A DNA stretch of 64,000 nucleotides from Cheilinus undulatus (lineage: Eukaryota; Chordata; Actinopteri; Labriformes; Labridae), in assembly GCF_018320785.1 (NCBI RefSeq), contig NC_054881.1, positions 19,282,275 to 19,346,274 of the forward strand, in the 5' to 3' direction. The translations under genes and the position numbers were made by a program. This document shows positions 1 through 13,500 of this stretch, in pieces. The notes below the pieces were generated by a model that saw nothing but the letters and a program-made list of their open reading frames with translations, was not told the DNA's origin and ran no database searches. Position 1 is the stretch's first letter; the number at the start of each line of letters is the position of its first letter.

Positions 1-1373
1 CTCCTCTGTCCTCAGACATATGACTTATAAATGCCCCGGATCAATCAGCTCACTGACATTACTCCTCTGACCAGTCTGGAACACAAACAGATGAGCCAAT
101 CGGAGCGCTGTGGAGGGAGTTAACTCCTCTCACAGCGAACCTCAGCTGTACCCTTATTATTATCACTGATCATATTTAACATAAAATGAATGAAAAGTTG
201 GTACCTCTGCTTAGCAAACATGGTTGGCGTAATGAATAAAACAGTGAAAGAAAACGTCACTGACCTCCTGGTTATGCGTAAATGTGCCATTATACGCATG
301 GACTGAAGGAGAGAGAGGAGAAACATCCTTTTATCTTCCACTCCACTGTAAAGGCCTTTACTCTGATGACCACTCAACAGTCAAATAAAGCTTTTATTTC
401 TTTTTAATCAAACTGAGTTTGTGCTGTATTCAATTGAATAAAGGTTCTGAAGGGTTCTGTTTATCACTGTATTTTGTTTGAACACACATTTCATGACCCA
501 GCTTCTTGTGGATGGGGATTTGTAGTTCAAACGTATTCCAGGCACTTTAAGCAAGCATATGTCAGGTCCATTATGGGATAATTTGCCATAATCAATTGGA
601 AATTAGTCCTGATTAATATTCAGACAGTCTCTCTCCTTTAAAAACTTTGTGAACACTGAATTAAAGAGAAATTAAGAGAAGCCAGTTTGACATTTGGAGA
701 GATCAATTAGCCAGACACACTCCGTGCCCACTCACTTATGTCTCCGAGTACTAATTTGTTAGGCGAAATGGCTTCCTGAGAAAACAGATTTGTTAATGTC
801 ATGCATAAATGTTGCTCCTTAAAGTGGTCCAAAGGGTCGAGGGGTCCTTTACCCCTTGGAGACTCAAATTGCCCACTCGTTGGCAAAATTACATCAAAGA
901 TCATTAGTTAAAGTGCACATAAGCTTCTCTTATACATACATTAACATAAAAGCTTCATCTACATTTGTTTAAAAAAGATGTGGTGTAACCACAGATTTTT
1001 CATCAGAATCAACTGTTTCTGAAAGTATTTAAAGTAAATGTCATTTTCAGCTGCTTTTGAGGACTTTGTTCTGTCAGACTAAGTAAGTGCAGTCTGATAA
1101 AGATTATGGGATTTGGAGAGAAAATGAATAAAAACGACAAATTAAATACCAGTTGTCAAAGACATTCATTTCTCATTCCAACTAGTGGTTTTGGTTTGTA
1201 TAATTTCCTGTCTCTAATTACAAAGCGGGTGAAGCTGTGACAGTCCACATTCAATAAATCAACGTAAAATCTGAGCACAATTTATCGAAAGCAGTGATCC
1301 AAATAATGCCTGCCTGAAGCCGCAAACTATATGCCTATGAAAGCAGTGTTTGTGCAGTATGTGATCATCGTAC
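1..1373. other. npr intron 2, no gene seen
   Basis: AT-rich sequence downstream of npr exon 2 in transcript order. No exon with splice signals and NPR similarity was found, and open frames are short and of random composition. Confidence 0.6.
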
Positions 1374-1555
1374 CTTGAAAACGTTAATGGGATCGGCCCA
1401 GTTAGAGTCAGAGTTCTGCCAAGGTTTGCGATCCGTCAGACTCTCGGCGAACACGTCCAGATAGAAAATGGCGTAGTTTTCTGGGTCCTGGATCTCACTT
1501 TGGAACAGCTTCATGATGTTGAGGAAGGTGTCCAGAGGGCCGCAGATGTATATGA
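1374..1555 (-). CDS. npr2: npr exon 2: ectodomain
   Basis: 182 bp between a TGTGTGCAG acceptor and an AAG|GTAC donor. Spliced to exon 1 it reads IIYICGPLDTF, then an FYLDVFAESL block and a DRKPWQ segment, which are the expected order in the NPR ectodomain. It ends in phase 0 after PINVFK. No further NPR exon was found between 1 and 1373. Confidence 0.92.
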
Positions 1556-4500
1556 CTGCACACAGAAGAATAAAAAGCACATGTGTCTCTTACTAACTTG
1601 TTTGCTTCTTTAAAGTATCTTAAATAAACAGAGTGTCTGGATTTTTCTTGATTCTCATGCAGCAACTGGCATTATTTCACCTTCTTATTGAAAACAAGTC
1701 ACTTTTGAAGGCAGGATTATTCTAAGTGAACAAGACTTTGAGAGCTCCATAATTTGTGCTTAGGGACTTGACATACTGCTCTCATTTATTCATCTGCGTC
1801 TGCATTGTTTTGTTTTTAAGCCTCTGCAGTGATCCACTTATGATTCTGTAAAGTTAAAACAGGCCCTATGCATAAAGAAATAAATGCCAGATGTAAGGCA
1901 GAGCATACATGAAAAGTCAGATCAACATCTGAAACTCACTCAAAGACGACTGGAAAAATATCTGAAACTGCAGCGCCGGAGGCAGGCTGAAAATATACAG
2001 GAGTGGGAGTGGCCTGGTGGAAGTAGGCAGAGCTATACTAGCTTCTCTGGCAGTAGTAAACACTTTGATTTTGCTGCAAGTCATCCAAATCTCCAAATAT
2101 CCTCAGTGAAGTCATAGATAACGAAAGAAATCATCATCAAATAAGAAGCCTTTTTCAAGTAAGACTGTTATAGATTATTCAATATACAGTGCATTCAGAA
2201 AGTATTCAGACCCCATTCACTTATTTCAATTTCCTTATGTTTTAGCCTAATGCTATAGCCAAGATTTCTCATTAATCTACATCAAGACCCCAATTATGAC
2301 AAAGTGAAAACAGAATTTTACTTTTTTTTGTTTTTTTGCACAATGATTCAAAAAAAAAAAAACATCACATTGACATAAGTATTCAGACCTTTGCAACAAC
2401 ACTTGAAATTAAGCTCAGGTTCCTCCCATTTCCCCCATTTCTTTGGACCTTTGGTGAACTCCAATCAAAGTGTAAAAACATTTCAAAGATGATCAAAAGA
2501 AATGGAGGTAACCTGACACAAAAAGTGGGAAAAGGGGTTAAAAGTGGCACAAAAAACAAGTGGCATACATGGGGGAAAAGTGGCAAAAATAGGTTAAATT
2601 TGGCAAAAAAAAAAAAAAAAATTGGATAAAAAATGGATGAAAAGAGGCAAAAATTGGTTCAAGTGGTGAAAAGCAGCAAGACAATTGGTAGAAATGGGTG
2701 GAAAGGGGTAAAAAATTTGATCAAAGTGCCAAAAAGAAGTGGCAAAACAGTGGCAAAAAGAAAAAAACAAGCAAAAATGGGTTAGAGTGGCAAAAAATGG
2801 GTTCAAGTGGCAATTAAACAGTAACAAAATTGGGAAAATGGGGGGAAAGGGACAAAATGGATTGAAGTGCCAAAAAGAAGCAGTAAAAGGTGGCATAAGC
2901 AGCAAAAATGGGTTAAAGTGTCAGTAGCAATAAAATCAGCAAAAAATGCAATATGGGTTAAAAGCAAGTGGCAACCTCAAGTGATCCTGAAAAATGAAGC
3001 CAATGCAGAAGTGCAAAAAATTGCAATACATTGAGTGTCCACTTGAGGCTTACTGCAGAACACTGAAAGTCTTATTAGCTAATGTCTTCATGAGCACACA
3101 CTGTACAGGGGGAAGATTTTTTTTTAACCACAGTTGTTTCGATTACATTTAAGAAAAACCTCTGTGCACTGACTGGCGTGTCTCATTTGACTGACAGATA
3201 GCTTGACAGGCAGACGCTACCTCCAGAGCGATGGCTTTAGTGCTAGCTGAGCTGACAGGAAGTCGAGCTCAGTGGGCGGGCTCTTGTCTGCCGTTAGGTT
3301 GAATCAAAGTTCAGTTGAGACAATCATTTAAATATGGAGGCTGCCATAGACTGGCTTCAATAGCTGTTTGAGCCTGCCTATTGTAATCAAAAGAGAGGGC
3401 AAAAATGTGGAAAATCAGGCAAAACAGTGCATGGCAAAAATTAATAAAAACATCAAAAACAAAATGCTTAAGGTTGCAAATGGGCAAAAAAAAAAAAACA
3501 TCAAAAATTGGTTAAAAGTGGTAAAAATTGGAAGAACCCTCCCCCTGCCCACCAGCAGAAATAGGTTTAAAGGGGTAAAAATGGGCAAATTGGCACAGAC
3601 ACTGTTTTTTTTTTAAACTTCCACTTTTAAAGATGTACATGCTAGCTTTAATCTCAGCAACATTAACCCTTTGTTTTCTGTGACAGCAATTAAGCCTGAG
3701 ACCTTGGTAAAACAGCCTCCCTTCACAACCCTCACCTTGGCCTCCTGTCTGCATCATAAATAAAAAAAAAAACATATTATAATTTCCATTAGCAGTATAC
3801 TGTATGTCAGACTCCATGCAGTCCTCCCAGTAAGCAGACATTTCCTCATGTGTTAGACCAAAGTCTGCTGCTGCTGCTGCTGCTGCTTCAGACCCTGATT
3901 CTCATCTATTCCAACACAGTTCACCACGCCAAGTAGTCCCGCTGTCTCCTGGACCGCTCCCAAAATAAATGTGCTCCACAGCCGGGGGGAAAATGTCCTC
4001 TTGTTTTCTAACAGGCGTACAGTACACGGACCTGCAGAGGCTTTGCTTCACGCAAAAACACATTAAATTGTTTGGTACAGGTTGTTCCACTTCACAGACT
4101 AATCAGCACTGCTCCCGCCTTAATCTACACACTGACAAAAGTCTCCTTCTGGGATCATTTAGCCACTTATTAAGTCCTAAATTCATACTTTCTTGGGTAA
4201 ATTTGCTTGATAAATGGTACATAATCAAGCTTTGCCTCCACTTCATGATTTTCTGTTGTTTTTGTCTGATTTTCTCTAGATATTGTATCAAAACCTTGTT
4301 GAAAGATTTGCACATGTGAGCCAAAAATCAAGTGATTCATTTCTTTGGATGTAGATCCAGAGTTCCTTAAAGAGTTTCTCCACAGTCAAATAAAGCCTAT
4401 GACCTGTTTTCTCTTGAACTACTGTACTTTAAAAATTGGCGTCTGCTTTTCATGTCCTGATTTTTTAGGTAAATGAAGTCTCGCAAACATCCTCTATGGA

Positions 4501-7500
4501 CTAAATGACTCAGAGGGTAATGCATGTTAGTGATGGATGTATGAGGACACTCAGAGTGATTTTTCCTCGATAGCGCTGCAGTGTGACGGGTTTCAATATG
4601 ACATTAGCACCTCCTTTTTAAGGAGAGGCTAAAAAATGCGATAAAATATCAAATAATGTCACTTCATAAGAAAAACAGTATGGCTGTTGAAAAAGGTTGC
4701 TATGTCCTAGAGTTGTTTCTTGATAAAGACTCTGTTTTGTGAAAAAAAAAAAAAAAAAAAAAATTACCATGTACCAAAAATAGTGAGGGCCTGATTCTTA
4801 TTGTCTCAGTAAATGTTGCTTCAGTCAGAAAAACTCTCGTCATACATTTAACCATTCTACTGCAAAATGGATATACAGTTTTACATTACTAGCATGGCTA
4901 GAAATCCTCATACAGTTTATGATAATGCATATTGAATACAATAAAAGCAGTTCAAAAGCAATGAATACATAGCAGCATGAATCTTAATATGAGCCTTATA
5001 CTATAAAGGAGGAGGCTAGGGTGGAGAAGGTTCAGCTTTGCCAGCAGCAGTGTGGTTCATCAGCATTAATGCAATCAGGGATCAGTGAGAAGTGCGTCAT
5101 ATTTAAATGGACCACTGTGTTGAAAGAAAGAGCTGTGATTGGTTGTGGGAGCTGGGAGGTGATAATTAGGATCATCTGGCCATCAGTTGATCACAGATGG
5201 GCGTATGACTACCGGGTCGAAATTACTCTAGGCTTCATTTTTTCATGGATCTACAGATATCATAACAGGTCATGCATTAAAACATTTTGTTTACCTAAGT
5301 TTTCCAATGACAATGCGTATATTTTGGCTTTTTCTTGAGATTTCGAAGTGATTGCTGAGGTCAGATGCTTTATGTTTTCGGGTTGTAAGTCCAAATGGAG
5401 GTCAAAGGTTGCTTGTTTTTCAAACCAGTCATATGCACTGTAGAATGCTTTGATGGATTTTCCTCAAACTTTCCACAAACGCCCTCTCTGACTCAAGGAT
5501 GAACTGATTATATTTTGGAGGCAAAGGTCAAAGGGCAAGGTCATGGGGTTTGTCTATACCATGTCTCCAGACTGAATTGAAACTTTCCGAATTCACTTTC
5601 GCTTAAATGATAGACAACACGAGTCCATGGAACAGTGCTTGTGTTTCTAAATTGTTACTGTGACCACTGTTCTTGCACTTTAAAATGTGATGTAGCTTCG
5701 ATTCTTATTATTGTCATGTTAACTTATTGTGTATTATCTGTCTCTTGAATATGTATTATTTATTATGACGTGTGCTGCTGACCTCTTGGCCAGGTCACCC
5801 TTGTGAAGGAGATTTCGGTCTCAGTGGGTTTTTTATCTGGTTAAATAAAGATTAAATAAAATAAAAAATAAATACCTTGCTTGTATACACACAATCTCAA
5901 GAACGCTGTGAGGGATTCTCTTTTAACTTTGCACATATTTCACACTCACTCAAGGATGACTTGAGCCACTCTTCTTGACCCACCACTGTGAAGCAATTGT
6001 AAACTTTAAAAAAATCTATCAGCTGTGCATAATTCCCTCACACAGATCTCAGTGTTATCACATGTTTACAGCGACCTTATTCCAACAAATCAAGTGTGTT
6101 AAGACACAAAGTTTGGATTATATTTTACAGGTACTTTAAAATCACACAGGCCTAATATTTGCTTTAAAACACACCACTTTTATCATCCTGTCACTTTATG
6201 ATGCCAAAAGAAGCCCAATTTTGCATTCTATACACAGGGTTCAGCGTTCGGCTTTCTTCTTTCTCCCATTTTTATTGATATCAGTCTTTTATTCCCACCA
6301 CAGCTTTATAATGTTACCGCTAATACAAGCCAAACATTTCATTCAGCTGTTGCTTTTCTTCAGATTCGTTCAATTTGTGAACACAAGGTTGCTTTCACTG
6401 TGAAACACTCACTGAAAATGTGATGTACCGCTCTCCAAGGTAAATGCTTTCGGCCCAAACCCCACTTTCTGTGGGTAATGAATGAGCTTGTTTGTCTTAC
6501 CTTAGACAGCATATTCACCCAGGAAAAAAGATGCATTAGAAAAGGGACTGGTGAATATGAGGCTGTCTCTCCACTGAACCCTCTCACACTACTTAGACCA
6601 ACAATAAACATAAATAACAATTATTTTCTCTATTGAATGCAGTCATACCATCAGGACTTATATCTTAAGGATCATGAAATGTGATTTCATCTTTATTTTA
6701 ACATGATTATTATCATAAAAATATTTTTAAAAAGTTGATATTCATGGCAATGATCAAGAAATAACCCCCATATGTAGGCCTAAGTATCATGTCTATGCTT
6801 TCAGACATGATGCAGTCATGAATCCAGAACTGGTTATCAGTTTTCCTCAAATTAATTGGTGCAAATTTTAGTGGTAACTGTGGTAGTGCAAACATGTATT
6901 GTTGTAACATGATAACAAAAGACACAAAGACACTTGCATTCATATTAAAGAGTCTATTTTCATTTGCTGATTAACAGGGACATCTCACACAGAGTTACTG
7001 TAAATGAAATTACAATGTCAACATTGATTGGATATCTAATTTGTTATGCATGCAGTCTAATATGAGCAGTTAATCCCTCAGTAATCACTGCATTGTTTAT
7101 GATTTTATGGGTTGGACATCATAAATAATTCACACATGACAGCACTGGTAAATATAAAGGTACAACCTGCACCTGTACCATCTTTTATTTTAGCTCTACT
7201 ATGCACCCATTGGATGCTATAGCAGCTTGAATTTTGGCAAATATCGTAACCCCAAGTCCAAAGTGATTGTAGTATAAAGACACCTGTGGTCCAGTCACTG
7301 GTTAATTATTATCCGTGGCTACCATTACACCATGAAGACAAAAGAACACTCCACGCAATTGAGAGAAAAAGTTATCAAAAGGTATAAGCCAGGGGAGGGT
7401 GCAAAAAAAAAAAATTCTAAGTCACTGAACATCCCCTGGAGTTCAGTTAAATTCATCATCAAGATATGGAAGGAATATATGTAAATCTGGCCATCCTCAC

Positions 7501-10500
7501 AAACTGTGAAGAGAGACCGTGCAAGAAAGAGAGCGGCTACAGAGACACCTATGACTACCCTGAAGGAGTTACAAGCTTCAGCAGAGACTCTGCCTACTTC
7601 AACTGTTGACCAGGGTCTTCACCTGTCAAAGGCAGAGTGGCAAAGAGAAAGCCTCTGTCGAAGAGAACTTATATTAAATCTGGACTGGAGTTCATTAAAA
7701 GGCATGTGGGAGACTCCATGTTCAAGTGGAAGAAAATTCTTTGGTCTGATGAGACTGAAATGGTGCTTTTTGGCCATCAGACAAACCGCTATGTTTGGCA
7801 ACACTAAACACTGCACATCACCACAAACACAGCATCTCTACTGTGAAGCAAGGTGGTGGCAGCATCATGCTGTGGGAATGCTTTTAAAGGTAGATGGTAA
7901 AATGAATGTGGCAAAATATAGGCAAATGCTGGAGTACAATCTTATTCAGTCTGCAAGAGAACTTGAAAAAGGCTGCTCATGCCTGATTCTCGTGCAACTT
8001 GACAGTGGTTAGACAGTTTTGCTAAGAAGAAGGGAGTAAAATTGCAGTGTCCAGATGTGCAAGCCTGTTTGAGTCCTATCCACACAGACTCAGTGCTGCC
8101 AAAGGTGCATCTACTAGATACTGACTTGAAGGCATTGAATATTTATGCACTTATTTTACATTACATATTTTTATTTAATTGACATTACTTTGTAGAAATC
8201 TGTTTTCACTTTGGCATTAAAGATTTTTTTTGTTTAAAAAAAAAGTCATTTGAAGTTCTTTGTCAGATTCTCTATTAAAGATGAGGGCGTTAATGATGTA
8301 TGAGCGAAAACATATTTTGCAAATCTTCTTACAAGCGGAAACAAATCCAATCCTGCACATCTTTAAAAAATATTTCATTATATGAGTAACACAGATTTTT
8401 CATTATAATTCTGGTATGGATGGCAGCATGGGACATAAAACTGCTTTACTCCACAGATAAACATACAAGTAGACAAAGACAAAGCAAGCTAACGACAGCT
8501 CTCTACCTGTTCCATTGACTGAATTTTCTAATCTGACCCCACCTCGTGTTTTCTTGAAGCTGCATCTTTTCACTGAAGATCATCCTCCAGCTATTTGTTT
8601 TTTTGTCACTGACGGCCTTTTATGACTCGATTATAAAAACACATCATTTACAGCTTTAACTCTGCAGCATTTCTTGGTTTTGAAAACATGGAAAGTTGGA
8701 AAGCATCTATCCTTCTGCTATTGTTGCATTCAGAGGAGTGTTGTTTTTTCATAGGAAAAAGGATTTCTGAAATTATGAGGAGCTGCTGCCTTTTCATCAC
8801 TTACCGCTGACATACTCAGAAAAGAACATAATACTGTCTGATGTGTTCTTTTACTCTCACAAATGATTTTTCTCTTCTCTGTGGCATTAATGGACTAAAA
8901 AGCACAAAGGCGAGAATGTCGCTAGGAAAGTGGCAGAACTGGACTGAATGGTATGCTTATTAAAACAGAGCTGAAAGGGGGGATCAGAACCATCCATTAG
9001 AGGGTCATAAAGCCTGACAGTCTTATGTTTTCTATCTATGTTTTATTGATTTGATATATTGATCCATGAGGTTTCTGCATCCATGCAATACTGGGTCCGT
9101 CTGATGACGATATATACCTCCACGAACTATGGCCAACTCCAGTTTGCAGCTGTGTGTTCAGGTCAAAAGAGAGGAAAACATGCTTTGGACATTACTTTCA
9201 TAAGACAGGTGATCTTGTGTCCAAAGACAAAACTCCTGCACAGTGTCTTAACTGAGGTAGAAAGTCATTTATTGCAATGTTTTGGTAAAACTGGGTTTAA
9301 TGTAAACAGACAAAATGTCTGAGTGGACTGATATTGTTGAACATTCATCAGAATATTGGAATAGATGCAGAGACTCTTCTACAAGAGGCTGAACAGAAAG
9401 AAACCAAAACAAATTCTTATAAGCAGGAACACGGTTCAATATCATCATCTTGTAAGTGGCTCATAAGTTTTGTCTTGTTCTTTCTTGTTCTAGAAATTAA
9501 GATCAGGTAAATTGGTCAAAAAAAAGCAGAAATGGGGAAAAAAGTGGCAAAAAAAAATACAGACAAGTCAAAAGGGGCAAAATGGGTTGAAGGTAGCAAA
9601 AAGAGCAAAAAATTGCAAAAGGTAGGCTTATAGTGACAAAAAATTTCAATTGTTTTTTTTTTAAAAGGAGCAAAAGCGGCAAAAAAATTGGTGAAAAAAT
9701 ATCAAAAAGAAATTGCTGAAATTAGCCAAAAAAAGTTATAAATCCACCAGGAGTGGCAAAAATTTGGAAAAAAATGGCCAAAATGGGTTAAAGTAGCAAA
9801 AAGAACTGGCAAAAAATGGGTAAAAAGCTACAAAATGTGTCAAAGTTACAGAAATTAGTTAAAAGGAGAAAACATGGGCAAAAATGAGAAAAAAAAAGTA
9901 AAAAAGAGTCAAAATGGTTTAGAAGTGGCATAGAGAAGTGGCAAAATGGGCAGGAAAAGGCAAAAAAATGGTTAAATATGACTAAAAAATGTGGGGAAAT
10001 GGGTGGTAAATAGGGCAAAACAGGTAACAAAAACGGTTTAGAAGTGTCAAAAAGAGTGGCAAAATGGATGGAGGGGCCAATAACAGGGTATATGTGGAAA
10101 AAAATCCCAAAAAAGTGGGAAAAATCTGTTTAAAGTGGCAAAAAGATGTCATACATGGATTAAAAGTGGCAAAAAGAAGTGGTAAACTAGACAAAAAAGG
10201 CAGAATTGGCTTAAATGTAGCAAAAAAGTTCCCAAAAAGGGCAAAAAAAATGTTAAAAATAGCAAAAAGAGGCAGCAATTATTGGTGAAAAAAGGGGTGA
10301 AAATGTAAAGAAAAAAAAAAGTTACACAAATAAATACTTAAAACACCACCTGTTGTATCCAAAGAAAAGGAGGCAAATGGGTTGAAATATACAGTATCGA
10401 AGAGTAAAATAAATAGTGTGGATGGATGTCTACAAACGTACTTCATAGACTTTCGCCACCTTTTATCTCCATCTGATTGAATAAACACCCGTGTTGTTGC

Positions 10501-13500
10501 CACAAATGGTTCATCTTTATGCTTTACATGTACTGTTGTTTCCATGGCTGGGTTCGTTGTACTTCCTGACTGGTCATTGTTTCATATAACATTTCACTGG
10601 GCTGTCCTCTGAACTTAAATACTGAACGCTTAATATTTATGATCCCAAACTGAAGCAGTTATGATCATCTTAGCAGCAGATGAAGGTAGGTAAACTCACT
10701 TTTTAACATTCCTCACACCACAGGAAAACCTGAAAAGATCATCATTATGACCATCAGGAATTTAGGCTTTTGCTGGCTTTGGTCAGAAGAGTGGAATCAG
10801 GTTTAAAATCAGTACGGTTCTTTTGTAGTGTGTGTTCTGCTTAATCAGTAGCCAGTCTTTTCTACCTTTATTTCATAAAAAAAAAGATAAAAATATAGAT
10901 TAAAAAATACAGATTTGGATGTGTGTAATGACTGATGCATGCCTTGGAAATTCATTACTACATGGAAAAAATACAACAACAGAGAAACATTGAAAAGTCT
11001 CAATTAATGGAAAATAACCAAGAAGCATTCCCTGAACTCATGTCAAAGTGTCTTTGGTCTCATCTTCATTTTTCAGGTATTAAAGGGAGGAATTTGGGGA
11101 ATCTGAGGTGGCCCTGGGAGGGGTGTTTCACGCAACAACAACACGCAATTACTCGGTCAGCTGTCAGAGCTCCAATCATCTGTGGCTTCACAATAAAAGC
11201 CACAGTTTTCCTTTCACACCTCAACCTCTTAGCATCTGAACCCATGCAGCAGTGAGGCTGATAGCCCGGAGGTTATCTTCTGGGATAAAAGTATGCCGAG
11301 TCGGGACAAGCCCTGACAAAACCATTAACTTCCCTGACCTCCTGCTCGCTGCCACAGCTCCATAATTCACCTGGGAAGGTGGGAATGTTGGCGCGTTGCA
11401 CCTTTCACCTCTTTCCATCGCTCCCAAACCACTTTTAAATTAACTTTGTGCTGTGTTTATTGTGTTGTTTGTTGATGCTGTTACTGTAACAACAGATTCA
11501 GATGTTTAAAACTCTTCTTGTTTCCCACACTGCCAGAAACCATAATATTCAAACATTCTCTGGTCGGAAACTTGCTCCGAGATGTTCAGCTGGAACTGAA
11601 GCTGATTCTTTCCAAATGTTCCAGGAGTGGCGGAAGCGTTTTTGCAACCCATCCATGCACTTTAGCTGAATTTTAGTAGGAGCAAAGTGTTTCTGAGTAT
11701 CAACTTGGAAGGAAAAACTATTCAAATATGAGAAAACATTAGATTCACATGATTGTTTTCTGATATGAATAGATAGCAAAGCTGAGTATAACATTTACTC
11801 CAAATCAAGCATTTCAGAGGAAACTATTGTACTTTTTCCATCAATGAATGTTTCGATACCATTAACTTTGCAGATTCAGTCATAAAGTTATAAAAACACG
11901 GCTGTTGGGTTACAGCTAGTATGGCTATAACAACTCATGAGGGTTCAAGGTGGCGATATGGCTCCTTCACTTCTAATACGACATGGGCCAAAATTAAGAT
12001 TCATAAATCACAGCTCTTTCCCTTGACAAAGCGGTCCATTTAAATACGCCACACTTCCCACTAATCCCTGCTTGCATTAATGCTGATGCACCACGTTGCT
12101 GTGCTGAGAAAGCTTCACCTCCTCCACCCCAGCCTCCTCCTTTACAGATCAAGCTTATTGCACCCTCTTATTCAGACCCATGCTATGGATCCATTGTTTC
12201 TGAACTAACTGCATTGTCATATGTGTATCTATCCATATGGTTGTTCTGTCCTCAGGGTGTCATTGTGTTTTACCTGATTGTTAAAGCTATATCATTTATT
12301 AATCGCCCCCTAAATCCATTAACTCAGTGCTTCACCTATTTTTAATAGACTAATTGCTTGTTTTATGTTGCTGGATGGAAGTTTCTTTATAATGAGCAAG
12401 ACACTTCTACATATTTTCCCATAATTCCTTCTGTAGACGCTGCAGTGACTGATTATTTTAATTTTCTAAAATGTAATCACTATGACCTCACTCAGTAAAA
12501 TGGCCAAGTAGAGGGATTTTTATTACCATGGAAACCCTAAAATGACTTCTTATTAAGTGTTATGTCCAACCAACAAAAACCGGTAGTTATTTTTACCATT
12601 TCTGTAAGAATTTGTCACTGCTATGAAATAATAATGAAAAAACATGACTGAGTGTTTGATTCATCATCTCCAGTCCTCTCCGTCTCCTCTCGTACGCAAA
12701 CGAACGCTCAGCTGCACACGTGGCTCTCAGTCAGACAGTTAACTTTTCACAACAGCAGTAATGATGAAGTCAGCCTCACAGTGTTTCAGTCAATTAAACT
12801 TAAAGAGAGAACAGTGACGAGCGATTTAACAGCCACGCTGCTCAGTGATTCATGTTTGACTAAATACAGCTGCTGTTTGTTTTGTTAGAAGGAAAAATCA
12901 ATGCTTTCATGTCTTTTCTCCTAAATAACTTTCAAAGCGTTAAAAGAGAAGATCCTATTCCACGACACTGAAGCATCATAAAAGTCAGTATCATTTTGCT
13001 CCTTTTTGAAGTAAAATAAAGTCTCATGGAGTGAGACATTAAACCCTAGTCTCCAAGATTAACTTTATGAGGTAATTACAAACATTTTTAAATGAGATAC
13101 CAGTTGAGGTTATATTGTTTATATCTATTTATAGAATAAGAGATGTCACACTGCATAAAAAGTGAGATTTTCATCAATAAGCTGCATTGTAAATTGCCAT
13201 TGAACTATATTTTATTGATCAGTCATGGGAATTGTTTAATTTCTGGCAGTTTCACAGGCATAGTTCTCAGTAAAAAAAAAGAAGTTTAAAACCACTAACT
13301 GTCATATGCTTACAGATCACAAGATAATCTATTTAAAATGTTAAGGCTCAATGGTGATTCATCATTTTCAAGCATGTATGATTTAATCAAGATCACTCAG
13401 TATTTGTAAAAAACAAAACATATTGATGCTGTTTGTATATCATGCCAAGAAAAGTCAGAAACACCCAATATTGGATCATTTATTGTTTTCTTTTTTAAAA

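Noticed and set aside
3865-3885. (CTG)7 as a disease-type expandable triplet
   Set aside because: Short, non-coding and unremarkable in length.
7506-8012. A 168-codon open frame that could look like a host gene
   Set aside because: Its residues are decayed Tc1 transposase in mixed frames (PMTTLKELQAS and similar); the true element frame is broken.
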